The translations under genes were made by a program, and so were the position numbers. Below the pieces are notes generated by a model. That model was not told where the DNA came from and ran no database searches. It was given only the letters and a program-made list of their open reading frames with translations. Shown here piece after piece: positions 42,693 to 51,643 of a DNA stretch of 64,000 bases. Each line of letters opens with the position of its first letter. The first letter of the stretch is position 1. The stretch is taken from positions 1 to 64,000 of the forward strand of contig JABWCP010000006.1 in NCBI GenBank assembly GCA_013360215.1. Direction: 5' to 3'. This DNA is from a bacterium (GTDB taxonomy: Bacteria; CLD3; SB21).

Positions 42693-44470
42693 GTTCCCTC
42701 CGGAAGAAAAACACTAAACGTACTTCCTTTACCGGGTTCGCTCTCAACACGGATAGTGCCGCTATGCAATGCGACATATCGTTCCACAATGCTGAGCCCG
42801 AGGCCATTGCCGTGAATCTGTGCATCGCGTACTCCGGACGCTCTGAAGAAAGGTTCAAAAATGTGAGGTATATCTTTTTTATCAATGCCAATACCACGGT
42901 CGGTTATATCGGTGCGAATATACGGCGATTCATCGGTCAACGTGATACGTATCGGTGCATTGGCGCGATTGTACTTGATCGCATTGGCGATCAGATTGTT
43001 AAATATCGTTTGTAAAGCTTCATGATTACCTTTAATCGTGTTATGCGTCGTTTGACGGTTTTCGAAATGAATCGGGGTGTCATTGGGAAATGAGGCGATG
43101 CATTTTGTGATAATTATGGATAAATCCAAACGCTCCATTTTTAATGAATTTTTATCGGTGATGATACCTGAAAAATCCAAAATCTGATCTACCATGTCCG
43201 ATAGGCGTTTGCTTTCACCACGTATCAACTCGCCATAACGCCGCACATCATTGGCATCGGTTACGATCGCATCGGAAAGATTTTCACCGGCTGATCGGAT
43301 AACGGCAAGCGGCGTTTTAAGTTCATGTGAAACTCCGGCAACAAATTCCAATTGCTGATTCGCTAATATCCGTTCCTTTCGTTGTGCGATCAAAAGAATA
43401 ACGAGTCCTGCGGCCATGATAAGCAGAACGCCTGCGCTAATAAAAAGGTTTCGCCATCGTACGATTTTGACGGCATTTTCCAATGAGCCTTCACGATGTA
43501 TGACCCGTAACGTGCAACCTGACGTCTTGATGTCGGCATGCAACCGCGTTACGATCGAATCCATGATCGGATTAAATGCGCCGTTTGACGTACGTTCGCT
43601 TGTTTCAATGGATTGCGTTACGGTCAGGGTTTTCATGGTCGTTTTATCACGGGTGCCTTTGACGCGAACCATAAACATATCTTGAGTGCGAATACGGGCA
43701 ATCTCAGCGCTGATATCCGATTTTGACCAATGTGCGATCGGTAAATTAGGATTGGATTTGTAAAAAAATTCAGATTGGTCATCATTGATAACAGCGATAT
43801 CTACGTCATTTTCGAATGATGGGCCAAAGTGAATACCTGCTAAACTATCCATCCATGATTTGACCGCATTCGTATCCAAAAGAACAGCTATGATTTCCTC
43901 AGCCGGTTGCTCCCACGGCAGGCTTAGCATTTTGCGCATCGGATTGACAGTCACGATGATATATGGGTAGTCGGCAAGGAGGTGGCCTTGCATGATAATC
44001 AGATTGTTTTTTTCCTTACCGGTCGAGCGCATAGCACGCATCCGCTGTAATTTGAGAACGATGGGGTTTGACAGTGTGTCGGAAACCCGATGAAGTTCGG
44101 GTTTTGCCGAATCCAACAAAAAAACCTCAGGTGTGTTATTTTCAGACATACGACCGTAAAAAACTGATCGAATCAGATCCTGACGCACAGCACCGGTTTG
44201 CCATTTATTGACGGTACTTTGCAGGATATTGGGCAACTGTTCAGGTTGATCAAAGTCCACTCGAAAAAGATATTCATGTAGACGCGATATTTCACTGTCA
44301 AAATCCGATGCCATACGCGTAGCGCTGATATGGAGATTACTCCGCATGCGCGTCAATTCGCCTTCGCTCAGTCGCCCCAGCCAAATATACTGCATTGTTC
44401 CGATACTGATCAGCGCTATGGTAAGCAGCGCGATAATCCATCCCGGGTGTAATCGTTTTGATTTTGCCAT
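42689..44470 (-). CDS. Sensor histidine kinase
   Basis: A 593-residue membrane kinase. A first membrane helix (residues 9-30) and a second near residue 345-365 enclose a periplasmic sensor region of about 310 residues that I do not recognise. Cytoplasmic HisKA follows: FVAGVSHELKTPLAVIRSAG with the phospho-His. The ATPase domain has NLIANAIKYN, DRGIGIDKKDI and GNGLGLSIVERYVALHSG. It pairs with the OmpR-type regulator whose start overlaps its stop by four bases. What it senses is unknown; the envelope cluster next door suggests an envelope signal. Confidence 0.93.
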   Translation of the reverse strand: MAKSKRLHPGWIIALLTIALISIGTMQYIWLGRLSEGELTRMRSNLHISATRMASDFDSEISRLHEYLFRVDFDQPEQLPNILQSTVNKWQTGAVRQDLIRSVFYGRMSENNTPEVFLLDSAKPELHRVSDTLSNPIVLKLQRMRAMRSTGKEKNNLIIMQGHLLADYPYIIVTVNPMRKMLSLPWEQPAEEIIAVLLDTNAVKSWMDSLAGIHFGPSFENDVDIAVINDDQSEFFYKSNPNLPIAHWSKSDISAEIARIRTQDMFMVRVKGTRDKTTMKTLTVTQSIETSERTSNGAFNPIMDSIVTRLHADIKTSGCTLRVIHREGSLENAVKIVRWRNLFISAGVLLIMAAGLVILLIAQRKERILANQQLEFVAGVSHELKTPLAVIRSAGENLSDAIVTDANDVRRYGELIRGESKRLSDMVDQILDFSGIITDKNSLKMERLDLSIIITKCIASFPNDTPIHFENRQTTHNTIKGNHEALQTIFNNLIANAIKYNRANAPIRITLTDESPYIRTDITDRGIGIDKKDIPHIFEPFFRASGVRDAQIHGNGLGLSIVERYVALHSGTIRVESEPGKGSTFSVFLPEGT

Positions 44471-44541
44471 AGTGAAAAATAGGCATTCGAACAGCGGTCT
44501 TCAATCGAAATGTGTGCTGCGATTCACATTTTACATAGTTT

Positions 44542-44571
44542 ACAACTCTTTTACGCCGGCTTAACAACTCT
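44542..44571. promoter_or_regulatory. Direct repeat ACAACTCT, candidate regulator site
   Basis: ACAACTCT occurs at 44542-44549 and again at 44564-44571, 22 bases apart (about two helical turns), in the intergenic region between the kinase gene and the divergent envelope operon. Direct repeats of this spacing suit an OmpR-family dimer. TATAAA (44613-44618) lies downstream before the first gene of the operon. Confidence 0.3.
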
Positions 44572-44636
44572 AGTTCTAAAATCAAGTATCATTAGCGTAA
44601 TTCATCATCGTCTATAAAACTTGGAAGGAACGCAGT

Positions 44637-45071
44637 ATGAAAAAAATAATCCTCATCTTAGGTATGGCCCTGCTCGGTGTCGGAGGAAATGCATTCGCGC
44701 AAGGTATTCGCTATATGGCTACGGGTCCTGTGCAGCCGGTGGATGAAGTCGGGGTTATATTTGCAGAAAAAGAGAACGGTTTGATTGCCGATTTGATTTT
44801 TCCTGAACACGCATTACCCAAAGGTTATAAACCTCAAGGGATTGAAAAAAATGATGTGTTGGTGATGGTTAACGGGGTTTCGGTAAAAACCGCAAACGAG
44901 TTGAAAGCGGCTTACGATAAAGTCAAAGTCGGTGATACGATCAAACTCGGGCTAAAACGCGGGGATGAAAAAATGATTGCCAGTTTTGCCAAAATAGATC
45001 CCGAGCATTTACCAAAACGTAAAATGATCAAACGTACGCCGGACGGAAAAGAAATAGAGGAAACCAAATAA
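44637..45071 (+). CDS. Secreted PDZ-domain protein
   Basis: A 144-residue protein with a signal peptide (ILILGMALLGVGGNAFAQ). A single PDZ domain follows (about residues 45-122), with EKNDVLVMVNGVSVKTANELKAAYDKVKVGDTIK-type order. It has no protease domain, so it probably binds the C-termini of exported proteins or of its neighbours. The tail is basic. It is the first gene of the operon, preceded by GGAAGGA, and its stop overlaps the next start by one base. Confidence 0.85.
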   Translation: MKKIILILGMALLGVGGNAFAQGIRYMATGPVQPVDEVGVIFAEKENGLIADLIFPEHALPKGYKPQGIEKNDVLVMVNGVSVKTANELKAAYDKVKVGDTIKLGLKRGDEKMIASFAKIDPEHLPKRKMIKRTPDGKEIEETK

Positions 45072-46561
45072 TGTTAAGGTGGTTTTCTTTTACAGTTCTA
45101 TTCTTTTGCAGTACGGATTTTAGTTTGGTAGCGCAGTATAATGCATTTAACCAGCGTGATGATAAATATCCGCTGTTGGGATTAAAACGCGCCAAAGAGG
45201 TTTATGAATCGGAGAAAGCCGAATACGAACGCGTTAAACAATTGTTTGATAAACAACTGGCTTCACCCGCGGAACTGGAACGGGCCCGGCGTTCACTGGC
45301 CGATGTTGAGGTGAACTATCAGCAATCGCTGTTGGCGGTGCTGTTTGAACAGCAATTTATCACGGTGTCACGCGCGGTTAAATATCAGGACAAACGCGGA
45401 CAGAAGCGTGTTCGTGTCGAACTGATGAACACCTCCGGCGGTGAGGCGGAATTTCGTAAGTTGATTTCCATGGAAGACGAGCTATTTCGTTCCTTACAAC
45501 CGGACCACATTAATAATATCTACGTCTCCGTAACGAACACGGAAGGTGCGATCATCAGTCAACCGTACGAATCCAAAGTCAACGAATTGATCTACGGACA
45601 GCCCGTGACACTGGATTTTGTAATGTTGCAAGATTTGGATGTGGTGAGCGTGAATATTATTTATGGTAACGGTGCATCGCGCAGCATGCGGATTTTTTTA
45701 CAAAAAGACGCCACGGAAAATAAAGTATTATTCCAATCCGAGCAGTTTTCACAGGAAGCAGATCTCGGGAGCAATGCCACATTTGATCTTACGTTGGAGT
45801 TATTCAGCGGCACGGATAATACGTTTAAGCTGGAAGTATTGAACCTCCCGCCGGAACTGACGCGTTATTTTCTTGATGCGGCAACCAATGCTAAACTCAG
45901 CCAGTTAAAGTTTACCGAATCGGCGCGTACCCGTAAGGCATCGCTCCGCGTTTTTCTGCCGGATCGTCCTACCGAACAAGTCCAAATCGAAAAAACGATT
46001 CCGTTTTATGTATTAGCGATACCGCAGGAAAAGCAGGCACTCATCCAAACGCAACGCGATAAGGTGTGGTCCCAACAAGAGATCGAATCGCTCAACGCAG
46101 GCTATCTCCGGCTGGAACTCATCGTCAAAGGCAATGCACGTTTATTGGTCAAAGCGCCCAAGTTGTATTATGCCACGACAGAATCCGAGCCTGTAGAAGC
46201 ATCACTTGAAATTCGCAACGACGGTTCACGCCGCCTTGATAACATCAAGTTTGAAGTGGATCTGCCCTTGGAATGGAAGAAGGAAATACAATCGCTGATG
46301 ATTCCTTCGATCCATGTAAACGAAGAGTCGGTTGTGCGATTTAAGTTTTATCCGCCGGAACACGTGGCCGTCGGTAAATACGAAGTGCGCATCCGAACTT
46401 CATCCGTCTCCGATAATCAACCGGTCAATGCCGAGGATAAGGTAATTACTATTGATATTCAGGCGGGAAGTAATGTTTTGGGCACGATGGCGCTGATCGT
46501 TCTGATTCTAAGCATTATCGGTGGAATAGTTTGGTTCGGCATTAAACTCACACGTAAATAG
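45071..46561 (+). CDS. Secreted protein with MFP-like hairpin and NEW3-like domains
   Basis: A 496-residue protein with an N-terminal signal peptide (FTVLFFCSTDFSLVAQ) and a C-terminal membrane helix (GTMALIVLILSIIGGIVWFGI). Residues 35-85 form a helical hairpin (KQLFDKQLASPAELERARRS) like those of membrane fusion proteins of efflux systems. The rest is beta-rich, with an alpha-galactosidase-NEW3-like domain near residues 370-460 (VEASLEIRNDGSRRLDNIKFEVDLP). It is probably anchored in the inner membrane with its bulk in the periplasm and works with the ABC genes that follow. I do not recognise a full-length family. Confidence 0.65.
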   Translation: MLRWFSFTVLFFCSTDFSLVAQYNAFNQRDDKYPLLGLKRAKEVYESEKAEYERVKQLFDKQLASPAELERARRSLADVEVNYQQSLLAVLFEQQFITVSRAVKYQDKRGQKRVRVELMNTSGGEAEFRKLISMEDELFRSLQPDHINNIYVSVTNTEGAIISQPYESKVNELIYGQPVTLDFVMLQDLDVVSVNIIYGNGASRSMRIFLQKDATENKVLFQSEQFSQEADLGSNATFDLTLELFSGTDNTFKLEVLNLPPELTRYFLDAATNAKLSQLKFTESARTRKASLRVFLPDRPTEQVQIEKTIPFYVLAIPQEKQALIQTQRDKVWSQQEIESLNAGYLRLELIVKGNARLLVKAPKLYYATTESEPVEASLEIRNDGSRRLDNIKFEVDLPLEWKKEIQSLMIPSIHVNEESVVRFKFYPPEHVAVGKYEVRIRTSSVSDNQPVNAEDKVITIDIQAGSNVLGTMALIVLILSIIGGIVWFGIKLTRK

Positions 46562-46569
46562 AGGTATTT

Positions 46570-47319
46570 ATGACAGTACACAATCAACCCATTTTAGAAG
46601 CGGCACAATTGACCAAACGTTATGACGATGGTGCTTTAGCGCTTAACGGTATTTCGTTTCAGGTTCATCCCGGTGAAATATATGCGATGCTTGGAGGGAA
46701 CGGCGCCGGTAAAACGACGACAATTAATATTTTTTTCAATTTCATCACCCCGACATCCGGCGAGGCCAGAGTCAAAGGAATCATCACACATCAGGAACCT
46801 TTAAGGGCCAAAGAACAAATGGCTTTTGTGTCGGAGAATGTGATGCTCTATCCTAATTTTACAGCGATGGAGAATCTTGAGTTTTTTGCAAAGCTGGGCG
46901 GTCGCGCAGACATAACCGAATCGGAAATGGCAGCCACGTTATCACGTGTCGGACTACAAAGCGAAGCGATGAACAAAAAAGTCCGAACCTTTTCCAAAGG
47001 CATGCGGCAAAAATGCGGTATAGCCATCGCTATTATCAAAAAAGCTCCGGCCATTATTTTGGATGAACCTACATCGGGTTTGGATCCCAAGGCGGGGTAT
47101 GAATTTAACCGATTACTGATCGAACTAAAACAAGAGGGTAAAGCGATCCTTATGTCCACTCATGATATTTTCAGGGCTAAGGAAGTGGCCGATCATATCG
47201 GAATTATGAACCGCGGCTCAATCGTGATGCAAAAAAACCGCGATGAATTAGCGCACGAAGATTTAGAGAAACTCTACATTGAATATATGGCGGGTTACAT
47301 GGAACCGGTAGCCGTATAG
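46570..47319 (+). CDS. ABC transporter ATP-binding protein
   Basis: A 249-residue ATPase of the ABC-2 export type. Walker A is GGNGAGKTTT, the signature is FSKGMRQKCGIA, and Walker B is AIILDEPTSGLDP, followed by the switch His in STHD. The FSKGM form of the signature is normal for DrrA/CcmA/NatA-like exporters. It starts 8 bases after the NEW3-like gene. Two permease genes of the same operon follow after a serine hydrolase gene, so it most likely drives both. Confidence 0.95.
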   Translation: MTVHNQPILEAAQLTKRYDDGALALNGISFQVHPGEIYAMLGGNGAGKTTTINIFFNFITPTSGEARVKGIITHQEPLRAKEQMAFVSENVMLYPNFTAMENLEFFAKLGGRADITESEMAATLSRVGLQSEAMNKKVRTFSKGMRQKCGIAIAIIKKAPAIILDEPTSGLDPKAGYEFNRLLIELKQEGKAILMSTHDIFRAKEVADHIGIMNRGSIVMQKNRDELAHEDLEKLYIEYMAGYMEPVAV

Positions 47320-47342
47320 CATTAAACATTAGTAAGGTGGTT

Positions 47343-48725
47343 ATGAAAAAAATATGTTGCATAGTCTGGTTCATTAGTTCTATTGCTACGGCCCAATCGC
47401 GTGATGCACAAGTAAGCGAGTTAGATTCATTGATACAATCAGCTTTACGAGACGGGTTTCATGGATTGGTGTGGGTTGAAAGCAACGACAAGCCGATCTA
47501 CTACAAAGGTTTTGGTTTTGCTAACGAAAGTAATAACCAAAAATTTGACAGTACGGTTTTTGTACAAATCGGTTCTACGGTCAAAGATTTTACGCGTGTT
47601 GCGATTTATCAACTAGTCGAAAAAAGAAAGTTATCTCTCAACGATCCGCTGTCCAAATATATGCCCGGCCTCGCAGGAGAAAAGAATAAGATTACCGTTC
47701 AGCACTTATTGAATCATACCGCCGGCTTTCCTATGGGCATCAAATTTGATGCGGAGCCGCTGACGAAAGAAGAAATGGTAGAACATATCAGAGGTCTAAA
47801 TTTACTCTCAAGCCCGGGAGTGCACGAAAAATATTCTAACTTAGGTTATTCATGCCTTGCTTATGTCATAGAAAAAATAAGCGGTCGTTCATTTGATGCC
47901 TATGTGGACGAGTATATTCTGAAACCTTTAGGCATGCATCATACCGGCACATATCGCCCTAATTTTGATCGTAATAAAATAGCTCATGGATACCGTCAAC
48001 ATGCGGATATCGGTATTATTTTGGATATGCCGCATGATCAAGACGGGCACCTATGGAGTTTACGAGGGAACGGTGGTTATTTATCTACGTTTCGAGATAT
48101 GAAATTTTTTTTTGATTCATTTGAAACGGACAAATTATTAAGTACGCCGGCATTTCGCATGGCCGTTTATGACTCCAAACAGCCTACGGTGCTGGCCGGA
48201 TCAGATATGATTTCGTTCTATGGGTTTGCCAATTTTCCCGGTATCAAAGCGCGGCTCATGATTGCCAGTAATCATGATAATTACATGGGGCATCAATTGT
48301 TAGAATCCATTGAGGGATATTTACGCAACGGTAAAAACCCTATGGGAAAAGTTATCAAAACCGTTGAGGTAGATAGCCCCGGCGAGAGTGCAGAGGTTTT
48401 TGATTTACCCAAAGAGGGTGCGGGATTGACGATCCGACGATATGTTGAGGCTTTCAATAGCGGTAACGCGAATACGATGAAAGCGTTTTTTGAAAATTAT
48501 GCCAAAAGCGGAGACGGTTTTACTCCGATGGAACGACGTTTGCAAAATTATAATCGGTTGTTTTCGGATTTAGGTGTTATAACCGTGAGTTCATTTCAAA
48601 CACGTGCGGATGGTTCCTGGGAAGTGCATGTGGGCTCGGCGAAAGCGAAAGCAATTTTTAATTTTCAAATCGAAACTAAAGCGCCTTGGCGTTTTGAAGC
48701 TTTACAGATCGAATTAGGCGATTAG
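47343..48725 (+). CDS. Secreted serine hydrolase of the beta-lactamase/DD-peptidase fold
   Basis: A 460-residue protein with a short signal peptide (ICCIVWFISSIATAQS). The serine beta-lactamase class C-type domain shows the nucleophile in QIGSTVKDF (Ser about residue 78, SxxK) and the YSN motif (about residue 163), followed by GYSCLAYVIEKISGR. The C-terminal 110 residues form an extra domain, perhaps of the SnoaL/NTF2 type. It may act as an esterase or peptidase on envelope material. The start at 47343 follows AAGG; an in-frame GTG lies at 47337. It sits between the ATPase and permease genes of one operon, an unusual place for such an enzyme. Confidence 0.85.
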   Translation: MKKICCIVWFISSIATAQSRDAQVSELDSLIQSALRDGFHGLVWVESNDKPIYYKGFGFANESNNQKFDSTVFVQIGSTVKDFTRVAIYQLVEKRKLSLNDPLSKYMPGLAGEKNKITVQHLLNHTAGFPMGIKFDAEPLTKEEMVEHIRGLNLLSSPGVHEKYSNLGYSCLAYVIEKISGRSFDAYVDEYILKPLGMHHTGTYRPNFDRNKIAHGYRQHADIGIILDMPHDQDGHLWSLRGNGGYLSTFRDMKFFFDSFETDKLLSTPAFRMAVYDSKQPTVLAGSDMISFYGFANFPGIKARLMIASNHDNYMGHQLLESIEGYLRNGKNPMGKVIKTVEVDSPGESAEVFDLPKEGAGLTIRRYVEAFNSGNANTMKAFFENYAKSGDGFTPMERRLQNYNRLFSDLGVITVSSFQTRADGSWEVHVGSAKAKAIFNFQIETKAPWRFEALQIELGD

Positions 48726-48750
48726 TTTCACAAATTAAATATAAAACTAT

Positions 48751-50163
48751 ATGTTTACGTTACTGCTGAAAAAAGAAATACGCGATATTTTAAACTCACC
48801 CAAGTTTTCCGTGCTTTTCGGGATGGGATCGTTGCTCATCTTGTTGGCGTTTTATATGGGTGCGCGCAATTATCAAGTTCTGCAAAGTCAATACGAAAGC
48901 GCGGTGCGAGAAAATTTACGCCAATTGGAAGGCGTGACAGATTGGTCGCGCGTCGAACCACAAATACATCTACCACCTTCGCCGTTAGCCAGTCTTATAT
49001 CCGGTGTGAGCAACGATATCGGTCGCTCAGTACAAGTGCAGGCCGGTGCCGCCGAATTGATACCGGATCATACGCGTTATGGCGAAGATCCCGTTTACGC
49101 GGCATTCCGTTTACTGGATTTGGAGTTTGTATTTCAACTGATTCTATCATTAGTGGCGATACTACTGGCTTATAATGCTGTTAACGGCGAACGCGAGCAG
49201 GGTACGCTCAAACTGATGATGGCGCATGCCGTGCCCAAAGATAAAGTGATTTTTGCTAAACTTGTCGGCAGCTTTACCGCAACGGCTCTGCCTTTGCTGG
49301 TTCCTATATTGATCGGCTGCGGTATATTGATGGTGATGAATGTACCGCTGACCGGAGCGGAGTGGCTGCGCCTGATGCTGATCGTATGTTCAGGAATGTT
49401 GTATTATTTCGTTTTTCTTAGTGTTTCTATCTTGGTTTCCTCGCTGACAGCCCGATCGGCTCATGCGTTTCTTGCGCTTTTGATTATCTGGATTTTTACC
49501 GTGCTGATCGTACCGCGTACGGCCGTGCTCTTAGCGGGTCGGGCGATCGAAGTGCCGTCCGTGGATGAAATCAACTCACAAAAGTTTCGTCATCAATCGC
49601 AGCTCTTTAATGAACATTTTCAAAAAATCGGCGAATTTAAACCAAATTCAAACGATCCTGAAAAAGCAATGAATGAATTTAACGAATTTATGGACAAAGC
49701 GCGCGCTGATCGGGAAAAGAAGGTCGTCGAATTTAATGAACGATTAAATGAAGACCGCGATAACCGGCAAAAAATACAACAGCAGTGGGCTTTTGCCTTG
49801 GGACGTATTTCACCGGCGACGTCGTTTTCGCTCGCCGCCATGCAATTGGCGGGGACATCTTCGGAACTTCGTAATCGTTTTGAAGAGTCCGTCAAATCGT
49901 ATAAACAGACATTCAAACAATTTGTTTTTGAAAAAACGGGAAAAGCTCCGGGTGGCCATATGATGATGATTCGTATCGGTGATTCGTCTGAAGAAAAACC
50001 GAAGCCTATCAATCCTTACGATTTACCGCAGTTTGTGATGCCATCGTTGACTTTTTCAGAAATAATCAATGCCGCTTTGCCGGATATGGCCATTTTGATC
50101 GTCATCAATATGCTCATATTTGCGGCTACCACAGCTGCATTTCTTCGTTACGACGTACGATAA
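48751..50163 (+). CDS. ABC-2 type permease (first of two paralogs)
   Basis: A 470-residue membrane protein. An N-terminal helix (about residues 20-40) is followed by a periplasmic stretch, a group of five hydrophobic helices (about 125-275, including LILSLVAILLAYNAVNGEREQGTLKLMMAH), a long charged coiled-coil insert, and a final helix. The NGEREQGTLKLMM stretch is typical of ABC-2 permeases with a large soluble insert. It ends FLRYDVR, exactly as does the next gene's product. It should form an exporter with the ATPase at 46570-47319. The substrate is unknown. Confidence 0.88.
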   Translation: MFTLLLKKEIRDILNSPKFSVLFGMGSLLILLAFYMGARNYQVLQSQYESAVRENLRQLEGVTDWSRVEPQIHLPPSPLASLISGVSNDIGRSVQVQAGAAELIPDHTRYGEDPVYAAFRLLDLEFVFQLILSLVAILLAYNAVNGEREQGTLKLMMAHAVPKDKVIFAKLVGSFTATALPLLVPILIGCGILMVMNVPLTGAEWLRLMLIVCSGMLYYFVFLSVSILVSSLTARSAHAFLALLIIWIFTVLIVPRTAVLLAGRAIEVPSVDEINSQKFRHQSQLFNEHFQKIGEFKPNSNDPEKAMNEFNEFMDKARADREKKVVEFNERLNEDRDNRQKIQQQWAFALGRISPATSFSLAAMQLAGTSSELRNRFEESVKSYKQTFKQFVFEKTGKAPGGHMMMIRIGDSSEEKPKPINPYDLPQFVMPSLTFSEIINAALPDMAILIVINMLIFAATTAAFLRYDVR

Positions 50164-50175
50164 AAGGAGAAACCC

Positions 50176-51639
50176 ATGTTATCGCTATTGATCATCAAAG
50201 AATTTAAAAACATACTGCAAAGCCCTAAATTTTTAGCCACATTTATATCGTGTACGCTATTGATCATCCTCAGTGTGTGGGTCGGTATCCGTGAATACAA
50301 GCTGGCCGTGAAAGATTACGAAACAGGCATAGCGCTTAACCGGCAAGATTTGAGTGAACAAACCAATTGGATGAATGTAGGTAATCGGGTATATCGCAAA
50401 CCGGATCCTATGCAGATATGGACATTTGGAGTCCATTACGATATTGGACGCGTCGCGCATGTCAACACATGGGATTCACCCGAACTGCGCAGCAGCATTT
50501 ATTCCCGCGATCTCGTGTATGCCGTATTTCGGTTTTTGGATTTCAATTTTATAGTCGTAGTGGTGTTATCGTTATTTGCTATCGTATTTACATACGATGC
50601 GGTAAGCGGTGAAAAAGAAAGCGGTATGCTAAAGCTTACGTTTTCCAACGGTGTCCCTAAATCCACATACATCGTTGCAAAAATCATCGGCTCATGGGCG
50701 GGTTTGGGAATTCCATTGATCGTGCCGATGCTGCTATCATTTTTGATGGCGATATTATTGCAAATACCTCTCACACCCGATCACTATGCTCGTTTAGGCG
50801 GTTTATTTTTGTCGGGTGCGCTCTACTTTACTTTTTTTATAATTTTGGGAATTCTGATCTCATCATGGACTTCGCACTCGACCGCATCGTTTCTCACTTT
50901 ACTTGTTTTATGGGTTACGATCACCTTTGTCGTGCCGCGCCTCGGTGTTATGCTATCGGGGCAGGTTTTACCGGTGCCCACAGCCGCCGAAGTGGATAGC
51001 CAAATCGAAGGTTTTTCCAAGTCGCAATTTGAAACATTGCGCCAAAACCTTTCGGAAACCTGGATGAAACGCAATAATGACGTGCAGCAACAACCGGAAT
51101 CCGAGCGACAGATGTACCGCGATAAGATGGAGTGGACATGGCTGGAAGAAGATCAAAATGCCCGCAAGTCCGTACAGGAAAACATTGAAAGTTTTACACG
51201 CAAAGTACATGAAGAACTGGATAACCGAAAACGCGAGCAAATCGAACTGGGTTTGATCTTTGCGCGCTGGTCGCCGGCTTCGTTATTTCAGCTCGCGGCA
51301 ATGCGTTTTTCGCAGACCGATATTTTTCTGAAAGAGCGTTACGACGGCGCGATACGTACCTATCAAAAAGATTTTTCCGATGTTGTGGAAAAAAAACGCC
51401 GAGAAAATAGAGCCGAAGGACTGCGTATCGAAGTGGATAGCGATCGCGGATTTCGCGTGCAAACACCGGATTTGAAAAAAACGATTGATGTGCGATCCAT
51501 CCCGGAATTTACACATCCAGCCGTTTCCGCCGGGCATGCATGGCGGTTATCGGTTTGGGATATTGTACTCCTCGCCGTGATAACAGGATTTGCCTTTTTG
51601 GGAGCGTTGGTGCGATTTCTGCGCTACGATGTACGCTAA
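50176..51639 (+). CDS. ABC-2 type permease (second of two paralogs)
   Basis: A 487-residue paralog of the preceding permease, with the same plan: an N-terminal helix (FLATFISCTLLIILSVWVG), a periplasmic part, a group of helices with VSGEKESGMLKLTFSNGVPKS, a coiled-coil insert rich in Arg and Glu, and a last helix ending in FLRYDVR. It starts 12 bases after the first permease with an AAAGGAG ribosome binding site. The two probably form a heterodimeric exporter. It is the last gene of the operon and converges on the ThiF/MoeB-like gene, with four bases between them and no visible terminator. Confidence 0.88.
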   Translation: MLSLLIIKEFKNILQSPKFLATFISCTLLIILSVWVGIREYKLAVKDYETGIALNRQDLSEQTNWMNVGNRVYRKPDPMQIWTFGVHYDIGRVAHVNTWDSPELRSSIYSRDLVYAVFRFLDFNFIVVVVLSLFAIVFTYDAVSGEKESGMLKLTFSNGVPKSTYIVAKIIGSWAGLGIPLIVPMLLSFLMAILLQIPLTPDHYARLGGLFLSGALYFTFFIILGILISSWTSHSTASFLTLLVLWVTITFVVPRLGVMLSGQVLPVPTAAEVDSQIEGFSKSQFETLRQNLSETWMKRNNDVQQQPESERQMYRDKMEWTWLEEDQNARKSVQENIESFTRKVHEELDNRKREQIELGLIFARWSPASLFQLAAMRFSQTDIFLKERYDGAIRTYQKDFSDVVEKKRRENRAEGLRIEVDSDRGFRVQTPDLKKTIDVRSIPEFTHPAVSAGHAWRLSVWDIVLLAVITGFAFLGALVRFLRYDVR

Positions 51640-51643
51640 TACG

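Noticed and set aside
44542-44571. ACAACTCT repeat as a confirmed operator
   Set aside because: The spacing is suggestive, but one pair of 8-base repeats can arise by chance, so it is listed only as a candidate.
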